Shown here: piece by piece, positions 24,767-32,507 of the stretch
How the letters are laid out: each line of letters opens with the position of its first letter
Numbering within the stretch: position 1 is the first letter of the stretch
From: Paraburkholderia dilworthii
GTDB lineage: Bacteria > Pseudomonadota > Gammaproteobacteria > Burkholderiales > Burkholderiaceae
Length of the DNA stretch: 64,000 bases
Assembly (NCBI RefSeq): GCF_000472525.1
Contig: NZ_AWZT01000001.1
Location: forward strand, 248,001 to 312,000
Reading direction: 5' to 3'
Notes under the pieces: generated by a model
The model's input: only the letters and a program-made list of their open reading frames with translations
What the model was told of the DNA's origin: nothing
Database searches by the model: none
Program-made: the position numbers and the translations under genes

Positions 24767-25692
24767 GCGACCTCCAATTGCTCGTCGGACCTCAGGTAGG
24801 TCCATCGATAGCCGAAGGCAGTCTTGAGATCACCGCGACCGGCTTTACTTATCGAATCCACCTTAGCGGTGGGATGCCCATTCTCAACAAGCCACCTCGC
24901 GGCAGCGCTGGCGGAATAGAAAATCTGACCCGTTTCCTCGCACCGAACCGGAATGCAGCGCGGATCATTCTTGCGCCTCATATCACGCGTTTCTTCGTGC
25001 CACCGACTATCAGTTGCTGGCGTTTTCATGGCTCGTTCCGGAGCCCATTTCAGCGCATAAAGGCGTTGGTACAGAACCTTGTATGGAATTCCGGTTTCCT
25101 GCTCCCACCCCTTGATCGACAAGGTTTTTCCGTCGACCGTGTATCTCAATGTGATAGAGCGGTTTTCGTTTTGTTGTGCTGGAGTGGCCCACCGGCAATT
25201 ACCGGGCTCATAGTTGCCTTCACAATTCGGATAGCGATCCAGAGTTGTGCCCTCGGGCCGCTCTCCCATGTCCAATAGAAAGTTGTCGAATGACTCTAGC
25301 CACCGATCACAAACGCGGATGCCTCGACCTCCATATTCTTGATACGACTTGTGGTTCTTTTTCAAGCATCTTGCCTTCATGGCTCCCCACGACTCGTAAG
25401 TCCCCGTTCTGCTTGCCTTGCGCGCGTGTCCGTGACCAATCGCTCCTCTATGTAGGCAGCCGCATGAACGGATTGCGCCGCTCCTGATTCTCTTACCTAG
25501 CGCCACGACCTCGCCGCCACAATCACATGCGCAACGCCACCACGCACCACGATCTCCTACATCAACGATGGCTCTTTCGACAACGTGAAGCTTTCCGAAC
25601 TTCTTTCCTTCCATCGGAACAACGTTATGATTGCTCATTCTTCGATCCAGTGGATTAGGATTACTAATCGCAATCGCGCCAACTTTCCTCAT
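24763..25692 (-). CDS. HNH/AP2-like DNA-binding phage protein
   Basis: This 309-residue protein has two recognisable parts. Near 30-75 there is a zinc-ribbon/AP2-like segment with WRCACDCGGEV and IRSCGCLHRG. Near 85-175 lies a segment with YGGRGIRVCDRWLESFDNF, then TTLDRYPNCEGNYEPGNC and RWATPAQQNENRS. The latter is a common phage module annotated as HNH- or AP2-like, often in mobile homing-type genes. The last 90 residues resemble another DNA-binding module. It may be a stand-alone homing protein placed in the early operon. The ATG at 25692 overlaps the upstream stop. Confidence 0.6.
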   Translation of the reverse strand: MRKVGAIAISNPNPLDRRMSNHNVVPMEGKKFGKLHVVERAIVDVGDRGAWWRCACDCGGEVVALGKRIRSGAIRSCGCLHRGAIGHGHARKASRTGTYESWGAMKARCLKKNHKSYQEYGGRGIRVCDRWLESFDNFLLDMGERPEGTTLDRYPNCEGNYEPGNCRWATPAQQNENRSITLRYTVDGKTLSIKGWEQETGIPYKVLYQRLYALKWAPERAMKTPATDSRWHEETRDMRRKNDPRCIPVRCEETGQIFYSASAAARWLVENGHPTAKVDSISKAGRGDLKTAFGYRWTYLRSDEQLEVA

Positions 25693-25847
25693 TTTCTCGA
25701 CTCCCATAACCGCTTCAATGCTGCTTTGATCTGTTCCGCCGCGCCTTCGCCGTATTCTCGTCGCAGCACTTCGATGTACGATCTTCGCTCGTCCAATGGC
25801 CACGGCGCTATCTCTTCGAGTACTTCGGTTAGTTGGGCGGGAGTCAT
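25689..25847 (-). CDS. Small phage protein of 52 residues next to DnaB
   Basis: The short acidic helix-rich protein starts MTPAQLTEVLEEIAPW and has an RREYGEGAAEQIKAALKRLW helix. It overlaps the DnaB stop by ATGA and the next start in the same way. It might bind the helicase, as small partner proteins of phage replication do, but this is inference. Confidence 0.5.
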   Translation of the reverse strand: MTPAQLTEVLEEIAPWPLDERRSYIEVLRREYGEGAAEQIKAALKRLWESRK

Positions 25848-27244
25848 TCAAAGCCCCGTTTCGATTTCCGTGGCGCCTCATCGCCCGGCTGTTCCCCGAA
25901 TCTTGTTCCGGGCATCAGGTCGGCAAACAATGTGCGCTCCCCGATGTAAGCCGCCGCCACAGTCCCGGTCGGGCCGTTCCGCTGCTTCGCGATGTTGATC
26001 TCACCAATGCCGCGATCGCGCGTGTTCGGGTGATAGACCTCGTCGCGGTACAGGAAGAGAACGATGTCTGCGTCTTGCTCGATTTCGCCGGAATCACGGA
26101 GATCCGATAGCATGGGGCGCTTGTCGCCGCGCTCCTCGAGCTTGCGGTTAAGCTGGGCAAGCAGTACGACCGGCACGCCCATTTGCTTCGCTAGTGCCTT
26201 CAGTCCGCGGCTGTTCGCGCCGACTTTCTCGTTTCGTGTGTTGCCTTCGCCGTCAGCCATCAGGCCGAGATAGTCGATCACGATCAGACCAAGACCGTAG
26301 CGGCGCTTCGCAGTGCGCGCGCGGGCGCGGATCTCTTGCAGGCTGAGCGCCGGCTGTTCGTCGACCAAAACTTCCAGTTCGGCAACCTTCACCGTGCCGG
26401 CCGTCAGACGGCTGAAGTCTTCGTCGCTTTCAAACTTTCGACCGTCGAGAATCTTGTCGAGCGGCAGCCCCGAGGCACGAGAAAGGGATCGGTTAGCCAG
26501 TTCCTCGCCAGGCATTTCCTGCGAGAAGAACAGGGTGGCACCGCCTTTATGTGCCGCCGACTCTGCGACGCCGAGAGCGATCGCCGTTTTACCCATCGCC
26601 GGGCGCCCTGCGATGACGATCAGTTGGCCCGGCCGCATTCCTCCGCCCAGCTTGGCGTCCAGATCTCGCAGGCCCGTCGAGAGCGCTTTAACGGTCGTTG
26701 GCTGGCCGTTGTATTGAGCATCGATGCGCTCGATGACGTTCGTCAGGAAATTCTTGATGAACTGAGGCTCTTTCGCCGTCGTCACGACGAGCGGTTCGAA
26801 CTTCGATTGCGCCTCGCTGATGACTTGGGAAACCGTCTTGCCACCGCGGTTATGCACGAGTTCGACAATCTCATCTGTTGCCGCCAGGACACCGCGAAGC
26901 TTCCAGCGATCAACAACGATGTCGGCCCAGCGCTTGATGCCCGCCGATCCGGGGGTGTTGCTTGCCAGCGAGTTCAGGTAGGGCAGGCCGCCGACGTCGC
27001 CGGCTTGATCGCCAAGCGCCTCGAGGACCGTGATGATGTCGGCATTACGATTCGACACGACGAGCTTTTGGATCGCGTTGAAGATCGTCCGATGATCGAA
27101 GCGGAAGAAATGTTCCGCGCGCAGATGGACGATGCGGTCCAGCGCGTCGTTGTCGATCAGTAGGGCTCCAAGTACGGATTGCTCTGCTTCGATGCTGGCC
27201 GGCACTTCGCGCGGTTGTTCGGTGAATCTGTCGGGTGCGTTCAT
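25844..27244 (-). CDS. dnaB: Replicative DNA helicase, DnaB family
   Basis: This 466-residue protein is close to full DnaB length. The N-terminal domain (about 15-110) has the typical IEAEQSVLGALLIDN start; the RecA-like C-terminal domain has Walker A GRPAMGKT (213-220), then an SQEM motif, VIDYLGLM (Walker B) and an ALAKQMGVPVVLLAQLNR segment. The ATG at 27244 overlaps the stop of the replication initiator gene; an in-frame extension to 27331 is not needed. It unwinds DNA at the phage fork and replaces the need for the host helicase. Confidence 0.9.
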   Translation of the reverse strand: MNAPDRFTEQPREVPASIEAEQSVLGALLIDNDALDRIVHLRAEHFFRFDHRTIFNAIQKLVVSNRNADIITVLEALGDQAGDVGGLPYLNSLASNTPGSAGIKRWADIVVDRWKLRGVLAATDEIVELVHNRGGKTVSQVISEAQSKFEPLVVTTAKEPQFIKNFLTNVIERIDAQYNGQPTTVKALSTGLRDLDAKLGGGMRPGQLIVIAGRPAMGKTAIALGVAESAAHKGGATLFFSQEMPGEELANRSLSRASGLPLDKILDGRKFESDEDFSRLTAGTVKVAELEVLVDEQPALSLQEIRARARTAKRRYGLGLIVIDYLGLMADGEGNTRNEKVGANSRGLKALAKQMGVPVVLLAQLNRKLEERGDKRPMLSDLRDSGEIEQDADIVLFLYRDEVYHPNTRDRGIGEINIAKQRNGPTGTVAAAYIGERTLFADLMPGTRFGEQPGDEAPRKSKRGFE

Positions 27245-28053
27245 TTCGCTGCCTTGTTCTCGTAGTTGCCTTGGACGACCTTGGCGAAATTCTCGGACTT
27301 GACCAGCCAGCCAAGATCGCAGCCGCCCCATTTCCCATTCCTGCCGCTAAGAAAATCGCTCTCAGCGACGTACGAAAAAAACTTGTCGAAGTAGGCGACG
27401 GCACTCGCCTCATCCGTGGCGTATCGACTTCCATCCTTTCGTCTGGCCGTCAAAACCCACCGCCATCTAGCACGCATCGACTTCTGCCGCTCTCCCTCCC
27501 AGATTCGCGGGTAGGGAAGTTCAGGTAGATGCTGCGCATACAGGTCAATCAACTGCTGGTGAGGGCAGTCAGGAATCGGGCTCTTGGCAGGCGATTCGGC
27601 ATCGCCGATCGCAACCTCTACGTCAGTAGAGGAATTACCGTCCTCGACTCCGTCTACGTCTCCGTCCTCGTCTAAGTGGGCAGATTCACGCATTTGCTTT
27701 GCATCTGCTAAGCAGTTGCTAGCACCCGTTATCGGATCGGGATATTTGCTAACTTTTGAACGCACCTGCTGACGAAAGTCTTGCACCTCTAAGTACTGCT
27801 TACCGCCGATTTCATAGCAAAGCACGAGATTCGCACTTGCACACTCCTTCATCCATTCGGCGATATGTTCGTCGAATACAGTGTCCAACTTGAGCGGATA
27901 GCAGGCGGCTCTAACCAGCTTCGGGTTGGCAGAGAAGCGGCCGTAGTCATCCACTACCGACATGAGACGGCGGTAAAACACCTCTCCGGCCGGGCTGAGC
28001 ATGTCTATGCGCTCGCTCGTCAAGATTCCTTCCCGGAGCATCCGTACTGGCAT
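27241..28053 (-). CDS. Phage replication initiation protein (O-like)
   Basis: This 270-residue protein has an N-terminal region (about 1-70: MPVRMLREGILTSERIDM ... YRRLMSVVDDYGRFSANP) that is shared by many phage replication initiator or helicase-loader proteins. An acidic, low-complexity linker follows (115-150), and the C-terminus is Trp-rich and may bind DnaB. It lies directly before dnaB, like lambda O before P. An origin may lie inside the gene, but no iterons were evident by eye. Confidence 0.65.
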   Translation of the reverse strand: MPVRMLREGILTSERIDMLSPAGEVFYRRLMSVVDDYGRFSANPKLVRAACYPLKLDTVFDEHIAEWMKECASANLVLCYEIGGKQYLEVQDFRQQVRSKVSKYPDPITGASNCLADAKQMRESAHLDEDGDVDGVEDGNSSTDVEVAIGDAESPAKSPIPDCPHQQLIDLYAQHLPELPYPRIWEGERQKSMRARWRWVLTARRKDGSRYATDEASAVAYFDKFFSYVAESDFLSGRNGKWGGCDLGWLVKSENFAKVVQGNYENKAAK

Positions 28054-28206
28054 TTATTTACCCTTGATCATTCTGACCAGCGACACACAAAGCATGTGCG
28101 CCTGGTGTTGCTTCGATTGCTTGGTCTTCAGGTGGCTGATGTTGCGGGCCATCTCAAGTTGGCGCTCCTGCTCGGGCGTCTTCGTCGACAACAGATCGCG
28201 CTTCAT
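28054..28206 (-). CDS. Small basic phage protein (50 residues)
   Basis: The product is Lys/Gln/Glu-rich and helical (MKRDLLSTKTPEQERQLEM onward). It fits exactly between the O-like gene and the membrane mini-protein, with no spare bases. Role unknown. Confidence 0.45.
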   Translation of the reverse strand: MKRDLLSTKTPEQERQLEMARNISHLKTKQSKQHQAHMLCVSLVRMIKGK

Positions 28207-28386
28207 TCAAATCACCCCCATCGCAGCCAGCAACGCCGCCACAACACACGCAACAAGCCCCGCCACCGCGACATAGAACGTCAAGGGCGAGCCGATCACA
28301 CGATCAAACAGCGAACGGTTAGCCATGCGTTTCTGGTATGCAGCCCATTGAGCCTTCTGGAACTGGTCGCGGTGGTGGAGGTTCAT
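28207..28386 (-). CDS. Small C-terminally anchored membrane protein (59 residues)
   Basis: A basic N-terminus (MNLHHRDQFQKAQWAAYQKR) precedes one membrane helix (about 34-58). The ATG overlaps the stop of the CII-like gene (ATGA). It may anchor something to the membrane; no family was recognised. Confidence 0.5.
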   Translation of the reverse strand: MNLHHRDQFQKAQWAAYQKRMANRSLFDRVIGSPLTFYVAVAGLVACVVAALLAAMGVI

Positions 28387-28772
28387 GCTGCGATATCCTT
28401 CGATTGGCGCGATTTCTTGACGGCATCCAGCTCGGCTGCCGCGGACACCAGGCGCTCGTATTCGTCACGAGGCACTGGCACCAGACCAAGCTCAGCGCAT
28501 TCGAACTGAACCGGCGCATACGTGCCGCACAACCTCATAAGGGCCACACGCTTCTGCATCAGAGCGCCGGCATTACCTTGCAATAAGCGCGACATATATC
28601 CCTTGTCGATCGACAGTTGCTTTCCAACGTAGTCATGCGTGAACTTCGAAAGCTGTATGCAAAGACGCACAGCATCGAGCTCGTCGTCGCACATATTCAC
28701 CAGCTCGCTAGGGGCTGCTTTCACTTTCTGCACCTCGCCGTGCATGGGCATTTCACGTTGCATGTTGTTCAC
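28383..28772 (-). CDS. CII-like phage transcription regulator
   Basis: This 129-residue protein has a predicted helix-turn-helix (about 42-72, HDYVGKQLSIDKGYMSRLLQ) and lies between the cro-like pair and the O-like gene, the place of cII in lambda. A terminator-like hairpin (28869-28926) sits upstream, as tR1 does. It could activate the repressor promoter or be a second repressor. A GGAAAGG ribosome site precedes the ATG. Confidence 0.5.
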   Translation of the reverse strand: MNNMQREMPMHGEVQKVKAAPSELVNMCDDELDAVRLCIQLSKFTHDYVGKQLSIDKGYMSRLLQGNAGALMQKRVALMRLCGTYAPVQFECAELGLVPVPRDEYERLVSAAAELDAVKKSRQSKDIAA

Positions 28773-28868
28773 CTTTCCTATGGTTTGTGCCTCTTGCGAG
28801 GCGTTGACGGTCCATACTGGAGAAAATGGCGACAGTTCAAGCCGCCATTTCAGGCTCTACAACTTATG

Positions 28869-28926
28869 AAAAAACGCCCCCATGCTTCGGTGAAACTGTT
28901 ATCTCCCGGACTCCTTTCTGGGAGCG
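28869..28926 (-). terminator. tR1-like terminator between Cro-like and CII-like genes
   Basis: On the minus strand a CGCTCCC/GGGGGCG stem (seven pairs, one G-U) encloses a loop with its own CTCCC/GGGAG hairpin and is followed by six T residues. It lies in the 159-base gap between 28932 and 28772, the same place as lambda tR1. Confidence 0.5.
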
Positions 28927-28931
28927 GGCTT

Positions 28932-29498
28932 TTATTGAACCGCCATGCTTTGTTCGCTATATCTACCCGGCCTCCCGAGCACTTCGATGATGCGAGCCCA
29001 GTTAAAATCGGGCCTCAAGTCTTGACAGCGGACTCCGGTGAGCTTGGCGATCGTTACGCACCGCTCGACCGGAACGCCGCGCTTAAGCCAATTCGCGATG
29101 GTTTGAGCCTTTGTGGTGCCGCCGATGCTGTTTGCGAGATTCGTTATGCCACCCATCAGATCAATGGCACGCTGAAGTGCTGGCGCCCCGCTGTCCAAGT
29201 CATCGCCACAATCCAACGCCTCCGCGGATTCGTGCGCAATGCGGCAGGCAACATCGAAGGCAATGCCGTAGAACCACTCATTGCCGCGAACTTCGGCAGC
29301 GATGCGACGGCACTCACGCAGTGCGCGCGCTTCGGCAACTTGCATCACGCCGGCACATTCGAAAACCGCGCTATCAACCAACTCGATGCGATGGCAGGCA
29401 AGTTGCTCGGCATGCTGAGCAATGCGACGAACGGAATTTTTGGAGCGACCGAGCTTGACGCATCCATTCGAGAACAGGCAGACGTAGAGACTGTTCAT
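28932..29498 (-). CDS. GIY-YIG-like domain fused to YdaS/Cro-type regulator
   Basis: This 188-residue protein has two unlike parts. Residues 1-90 resemble the short GIY-YIG-related (T5orf172/MUG113-like) fold: LYVCLFSNGCVKLGRS at 4-19, a conserved Arg pair at 24-25, and GNEWF at 72-76. Residues 107-165 form a YdaS/Cro-type helix-turn-helix (LANSIGGTTKAQTIANWLKR, then CQDLRPDF). It directly follows a true YdaS-like gene, so the operon has two related regulators in series, one with a possible nuclease or nucleic-acid module. Function is unknown. Confidence 0.6.
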   Translation of the reverse strand: MNSLYVCLFSNGCVKLGRSKNSVRRIAQHAEQLACHRIELVDSAVFECAGVMQVAEARALRECRRIAAEVRGNEWFYGIAFDVACRIAHESAEALDCGDDLDSGAPALQRAIDLMGGITNLANSIGGTTKAQTIANWLKRGVPVERCVTIAKLTGVRCQDLRPDFNWARIIEVLGRPGRYSEQSMAVQ

Positions 29499-29786
29499 TT
29501 ACGCCGCCCGCATTTCTTTGGTCTTGCGACTCGTCGTGCCGCCAGCGTTCTGCTGCGTGTCGTCAATCGCCGCGATACGGTCAATCCCGTTTCCCCAGAT
29601 GTCAGGGCGCAGTTCGGCAAGCGTGAAGCGGGAGTCCAACTCCACAATCAAGCGGCAGAGCTTGGCTCCCGGCTTGCGCTCGCCACGCGAGCAGTGATAC
29701 AGGTAGTCAATGTGCACCCCGAGCTTGTCGGCGAACGCTTTGCGCTCTGCCGGCTTGGTTTGCTGAAAATACGTTCGAAGGTCCAT
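29499..29786 (-). CDS. YdaS/Cro-like antirepressor or Cro regulator
   Basis: This 95-residue protein has the YdaS-type HTH (FADKLGVHIDYLYHCSRGER near 18-37, then AELRPDIWG near 57-65). It is the first gene of the rightward operon and is divergent from the repressor, the place of cro. It likely binds the palindromic operators at 29824-29860. Confidence 0.7.
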   Translation of the reverse strand: MDLRTYFQQTKPAERKAFADKLGVHIDYLYHCSRGERKPGAKLCRLIVELDSRFTLAELRPDIWGNGIDRIAAIDDTQQNAGGTTSRKTKEMRAA

Positions 29787-29819
29787 TTGGCTACCGGTCA
29801 GTGTTTAGATCGTATAGCC

Positions 29820-29849
29820 ATGATAGACCAAAAAGGTCTACACAGCAAA
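29820..29849 (-). promoter_or_regulatory. Early promoter pR-like for the cro-like operon
   Basis: On the minus strand TTTGCT (29849-29844) and TATCAT (29825-29820) are 18 bases apart. The perfect operator 29824-29840 lies inside the spacer and touches the -10, so bound repressor would block transcription. Confidence 0.6.
29824..29840. promoter_or_regulatory. Operator, 17-bp perfect palindrome (OR-like)
   Basis: The site is TAGACC-AAAAA-GGTCTA and occurs again with identical sequence at 30674-30690. Dyad symmetry and the place between divergent regulators mark it as a repressor/Cro operator. Confidence 0.75.
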
Positions 29850-29860
29850 CCTTTTTGGAC
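29848..29860. promoter_or_regulatory. Imperfect second operator
   Basis: The stretch reads as GTCC-AAAAA-GGTT on the minus strand and keeps the CC-A5-GG core of the main operator. Its centre is about 22 bases from the first, a spacing seen in lambda-type tandem operators. A further half site (TTTGGTCC) follows at 29871-29878. Confidence 0.45.
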
Positions 29861-29896
29861 GTTTATCAATTTGGTCCATGCAGGTAACTTTTAGGT

Positions 29897-30391
29897 ATGA
29901 AAACGTGCAGGCAAATACGATACGAAAACGCCCGCTCGCTAGCGTCTGATGGGCCGGCAGAGTTCGCCCGGAAGATCAGTGAGGTATCGGACAAACCCAT
30001 GTCCAACCAGCAGGTGAACTCGATCATCGGCCCGAACGCGGTTCGCGGGATCGGAGATGACATAGCCCGGAGGATCGAGCAGGCGTATGACAAAGAGGAG
30101 GGCTGGCTCGATCACGAGCACAATGTTAAATCCTCGATCAAAGACGATTTATCCCCTCTTAGTGATGAAGCAAAAAGTTTGATTCTGTGTGTCGAACGCC
30201 TGGATGGCCTCGGTGATCTGGCCCGTAAAACGTTTGCCCTACACCAGGGTTTACTCTTACTTTCCTCCGCGGCCGCTGAGTTGCAGACTGGCTCCGTGCG
30301 GTCCCAAATGCTGGCAGAACTAGAGCAACATCTTGGTCCCGCGCATTCCGATTCCTCGGGGGCCACCAGTGAACGAAAGAACAGGAAGTAG
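29897..30391 (+). CDS. Phage repressor-like regulator (CI analogue)
   Basis: This 164-residue protein is on the plus strand, divergent from the cro-like gene. The N-terminus (about 5-60: YENARSLASDGPAEFARKIS ... KPMSNQQVNSIIG) looks like an HTH of the lambda-repressor type. The C-terminal part is helical and Ser/Leu-rich and lacks a visible peptidase core, so SOS self-cleavage is not suggested. Flanking identical operators support a repressor role at two promoters. Confidence 0.65.
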   Translation: MKTCRQIRYENARSLASDGPAEFARKISEVSDKPMSNQQVNSIIGPNAVRGIGDDIARRIEQAYDKEEGWLDHEHNVKSSIKDDLSPLSDEAKSLILCVERLDGLGDLARKTFALHQGLLLLSSAAAELQTGSVRSQMLAELEQHLGPAHSDSSGATSERKNRK

Positions 30392-30404
30392 TGCGGTAAT
30401 TGAC

Positions 30405-30542
30405 ATGTCCAAGTACAGGACGCGAGCTGCTATAAAACAACCAAAACCAGTGCAGCAGCCGATCCCGGATAGCCTTCTCGACACCATCACGTATCACCTC
30501 CTTATGGCAGGGAGGGCTATTGCCGCTTACTCGAACAAGTAA
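30405..30542 (+). CDS. Small basic protein after the repressor (45 residues)
   Basis: The product starts MSKYRTRAAIKQPKPVQQP and has a helical C-terminus. It is followed by a terminator, so it forms a two-gene unit with the repressor, in the place of lambda rex genes. A GTG at 30369, overlapping the repressor end, is an alternative start. Function unknown. Confidence 0.45.
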   Translation: MSKYRTRAAIKQPKPVQQPIPDSLLDTITYHLLMAGRAIAAYSNK

Positions 30543-30564
30543 GCAAACGTTTGCATTCCACTCC

Positions 30565-30588
30565 AAGCCCGCCGAGCGCGGGCTTTTT
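30565..30588 (+). terminator. Terminator after the repressor unit
   Basis: AAGCCCGC and GCGGGCTT form an eight-pair stem with a five-base loop, ending in five T residues. Confidence 0.8.
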
Positions 30589-30673
30589 CTTGTCCTCGGA
30601 AAAGCAGGCTATCGAATTCACAAGTTCGATAAATATCTTTTCTCCACGTGGCACATCAAAAAGGTGTGCAACG

Positions 30674-30690
30674 TAGACCAAAAAGGTCTA
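30674..30690. promoter_or_regulatory. Operator identical to the OR-like site (OL-like)
   Basis: The same 17-bp palindrome as at 29824-29840 lies just upstream of the plus-strand early genes. A -10-like TATGAT (30689-30694) overlaps its right end, which suggests the pL-like promoter. A weaker dyad CACATC-AAAA-GGTGTG lies at 30653-30668. Confidence 0.7.
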
Positions 30691-30741
30691 TGATTCATCC
30701 ATACCAACCAGCAACGCAGCGACAACGGAAGGGGAAGGGTG

Positions 30742-31011
30742 ATGAGCCACGTACCGATGAAAGAACGCGCCCTGAACGGCGGCACGCAGAAGGTCTACCG
30801 CTTCGACAACGGCTTCGGCGCCAGCGTCGTGCAGCACTCGTTTAGCTACGGCAGCGAGTGTGGCCAGTGGGAGCTGGCAGTCATCAAGTTCGACGATGAC
30901 GACTGGCATCTAACCTACGACACAGAAATCACCGATGACGTGATTGGTCGACTCGAATGGCCTGAAGTCGAGACTTACCTTGGCCAGATCGCAGCGATTC
31001 AAGTCGCTTAA
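30742..31011 (+). CDS. First pL-operon gene, unknown 89-residue protein
   Basis: A strong ribosome site (GGAAGGGGAAGGG) precedes a GTG-ATG pair; the ATG at 30742 is used here. The protein is a compact, Trp/Tyr/Asp-rich alpha-beta domain (VYRFDNGFGASVVQ, WHLTYDTEITDDVI). Its place right after the operator corresponds to the N gene of lambda, but it is acidic and lacks an Arg-rich motif, so an N-like role is unlikely. Confidence 0.55.
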   Translation: MSHVPMKERALNGGTQKVYRFDNGFGASVVQHSFSYGSECGQWELAVIKFDDDDWHLTYDTEITDDVIGRLEWPEVETYLGQIAAIQVA

Positions 31012-31645
31012 CAGGTCGAAACCGCTACGGCGGTAAGCACGTAAGGCGTGCTCTGACGAGACCGTGAATTACCCGTAGTAGAAGTAACCGCCCCAACAGA
31101 GTTGGACCGCGGTTTGGTTCTTTAACCTGACTAGAAGGGATACCCTTAAGGGAGCGCCCAACGCCCTACCGCTGAAAAGATCGGGGCCTATCAGTTATCC
31201 GCCTGACCGCCAGATGCGGTTATAGAACGGATCGCTGATTGATAACCGCGTGCGGGGCCGGGAGACAGACCGGTTTCCGCGCGCAGCAGTATTTCGTGAA
31301 TGGCGTTGTGCGGCTCTTTACGAGCTGGCGACGTGCGCTGGCAGACATGGAAACGGCGATGCCTCGGCATTTAGGTCCGCCCATAGCCGACCGGAACCAC
31401 AGGCCGGTCCGCAGCGCCATTCACGAAGTGCTGCAAGCAGTTCTCAGATGAACGCATTGCATTCCCTGCATTAGTAACTCGGCGTAAGGCCTGCTGGCCC
31501 GGAGGATATTAGCCCCGGTTCTTACGGCAGGAAGCACCAGTAGAGAGCTTCCATGCATAGCGTAGTGCGTTCACCTGAGCACTGTTTATCGAGTCCCCTT
31601 GCATCTGCTGGTTCGCTGAGCCGGTAGGAGCTAGGGGTCTTTCAC
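31012..31645 (+). ncRNA. Long hairpin-rich non-coding leader in the pL operon (candidate structured RNA)
   Basis: About 630 bases without a credible gene contain a dense series of inverted repeats. Hairpins: ACCGC/GCGGT with TACG loop (31021-31034); AGCACG/CGTGCT (31036-31052); AAGGG/CCCTT with three-base loop (31135-31147); GCGGTTAT/ATAACCGC (31216-31249); GACCGG/CCGGTC (31389-31409); GGAAGC/GCTTCC (31530-31552). A long-range stem pairs 31283-31310 with 31410-31434, including 13 contiguous pairs (31293-31305 with 31415-31427). A boxA-like TTCTTTAAC lies at 31118-31126. The density of pairing suggests a functional RNA, possibly for antitermination or as a regulatory or structural RNA. Confidence 0.55.
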
Positions 31646-31679
31646 ACTAATGCGGTTAGTACGACGAATGGAGCAAGAC

Positions 31680-31889
31680 ATGGAACAACGAGCATATCAA
31701 CCGCATCAGATTCGCGTTTTGGATGAACAGCACACTCTCGACTTGAATCGCTCGAAGCTCAAAGAGTTCATCGATTCGAATCCGGCGTTTGCGGGTCTAC
31801 CCGACGACGAACGTGGGCGCCTGATCGCCCAATACCGCGTGATGACCGAATACTCAGTGATTCTCGGCCAGCGCATCGCGGCGTTCTGA
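31680..31889 (+). CDS. Small phage protein resembling crAss001_48-type family
   Basis: This 69-residue helical protein starts at an ATG with GGAG six bases upstream. The segment SKLKEFIDSNPAFAGLP followed by an RLIAQYRVMTEYSVILGQRI helix recalls a family of small phage proteins annotated as crAss001_48-related, of unknown role. Two upstream in-frame ATGs (31650, 31668) lack comparable ribosome sites. Confidence 0.55.
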   Translation: MEQRAYQPHQIRVLDEQHTLDLNRSKLKEFIDSNPAFAGLPDDERGRLIAQYRVMTEYSVILGQRIAAF

Positions 31890-31913
31890 CCGCCACGCAG
31901 CATAGGAGGAGAG

Positions 31914-32339
31914 ATGAAATTCAGCACCAGTGACGGGCACTTTCTTGGCGATTGGGGCGTGATTGAGATCAACGCGTTGTGCGACACGCTGAAGACGCTG
32001 AAGGGCTCGCTAATGGTCGCATTTGGCGAGCACCGAGACGCGACGCACTACAAGGTGATCGAGGACGAAAAGACCGGCGGCAACATGCTGGCACTGTACT
32101 GGACGAAGCGAGACGACGCATTTCCGCTTCCGTTCAAGATCGACGCCAACCTAGCCGTCGATTTCGTCGCACAGTGGCTGGAGGCGAATGGTAAGTGGCC
32201 TAAGCAGCGCCCCGACACGGACGGCGACTGTCACGCCGGATTCCGAATTCAATCCGGCTGGAGCCAAGGCAAAAGCGAGCACTGCGATTTCTACGTCGCT
32301 GCGCTGATCATCCCTGGGTGGACTGTCTACGGTAAGTGA
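31914..32339 (+). CDS. Phage early protein of 141 residues, unknown
   Basis: A very strong ribosome site (AGGAGGAGAG) precedes the ATG. The protein is alpha-beta with a Gly-rich C-terminus (GFRIQSGWSQGKSEHCDFYV). Similar proteins occur in Burkholderia and Pseudomonas phages in my memory, but no domain name comes to mind. High translation is expected. Confidence 0.6.
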   Translation: MKFSTSDGHFLGDWGVIEINALCDTLKTLKGSLMVAFGEHRDATHYKVIEDEKTGGNMLALYWTKRDDAFPLPFKIDANLAVDFVAQWLEANGKWPKQRPDTDGDCHAGFRIQSGWSQGKSEHCDFYVAALIIPGWTVYGK

Positions 32340-32347
32340 GCAAAACC

Positions 32348-32497
32348 ATGAACGCAATCCGCGCAGTTCACAGATGGATGTCCGACCTAGCCAAGATTCC
32401 GCACCAAGGGTGGTGCTTCCGCTCCGAAGCAGTGACGCGGACGGGGAGGGTGATTGAGAGTCACCTGGTGAAATTGGATGATGTGGTTTGGTGTTGA
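32348..32497 (+). CDS. Small phage protein of 49 residues, unknown
   Basis: The frame begins nine bases after the previous stop and encodes a basic protein with Trp residues (MNAIRAVHRWMSDLAK onward) ending DDVVWC. No family was recognised; close spacing supports that it is real. Confidence 0.45.
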   Translation: MNAIRAVHRWMSDLAKIPHQGWCFRSEAVTRTGRVIESHLVKLDDVVWC

Positions 32498-32507
32498 GGA
32501 GAAACCC

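Noticed and set aside
27245..27331. An N-terminal extension of DnaB of 29 residues
   Set aside because: The ATG at 27244 overlaps the upstream stop, and DnaB-like sequence starts right after it; the extension lies within the initiator gene.
29824..30690. A CRISPR-like repeat array
   Set aside because: Only two identical 17-mers lie 850 bases apart with a repressor gene between them; they are operators.
31239..31451. A 70-codon open frame inside the long non-coding leader
   Set aside because: Composition is not protein-like, no ribosome site is present and the frame crosses the strong hairpins.
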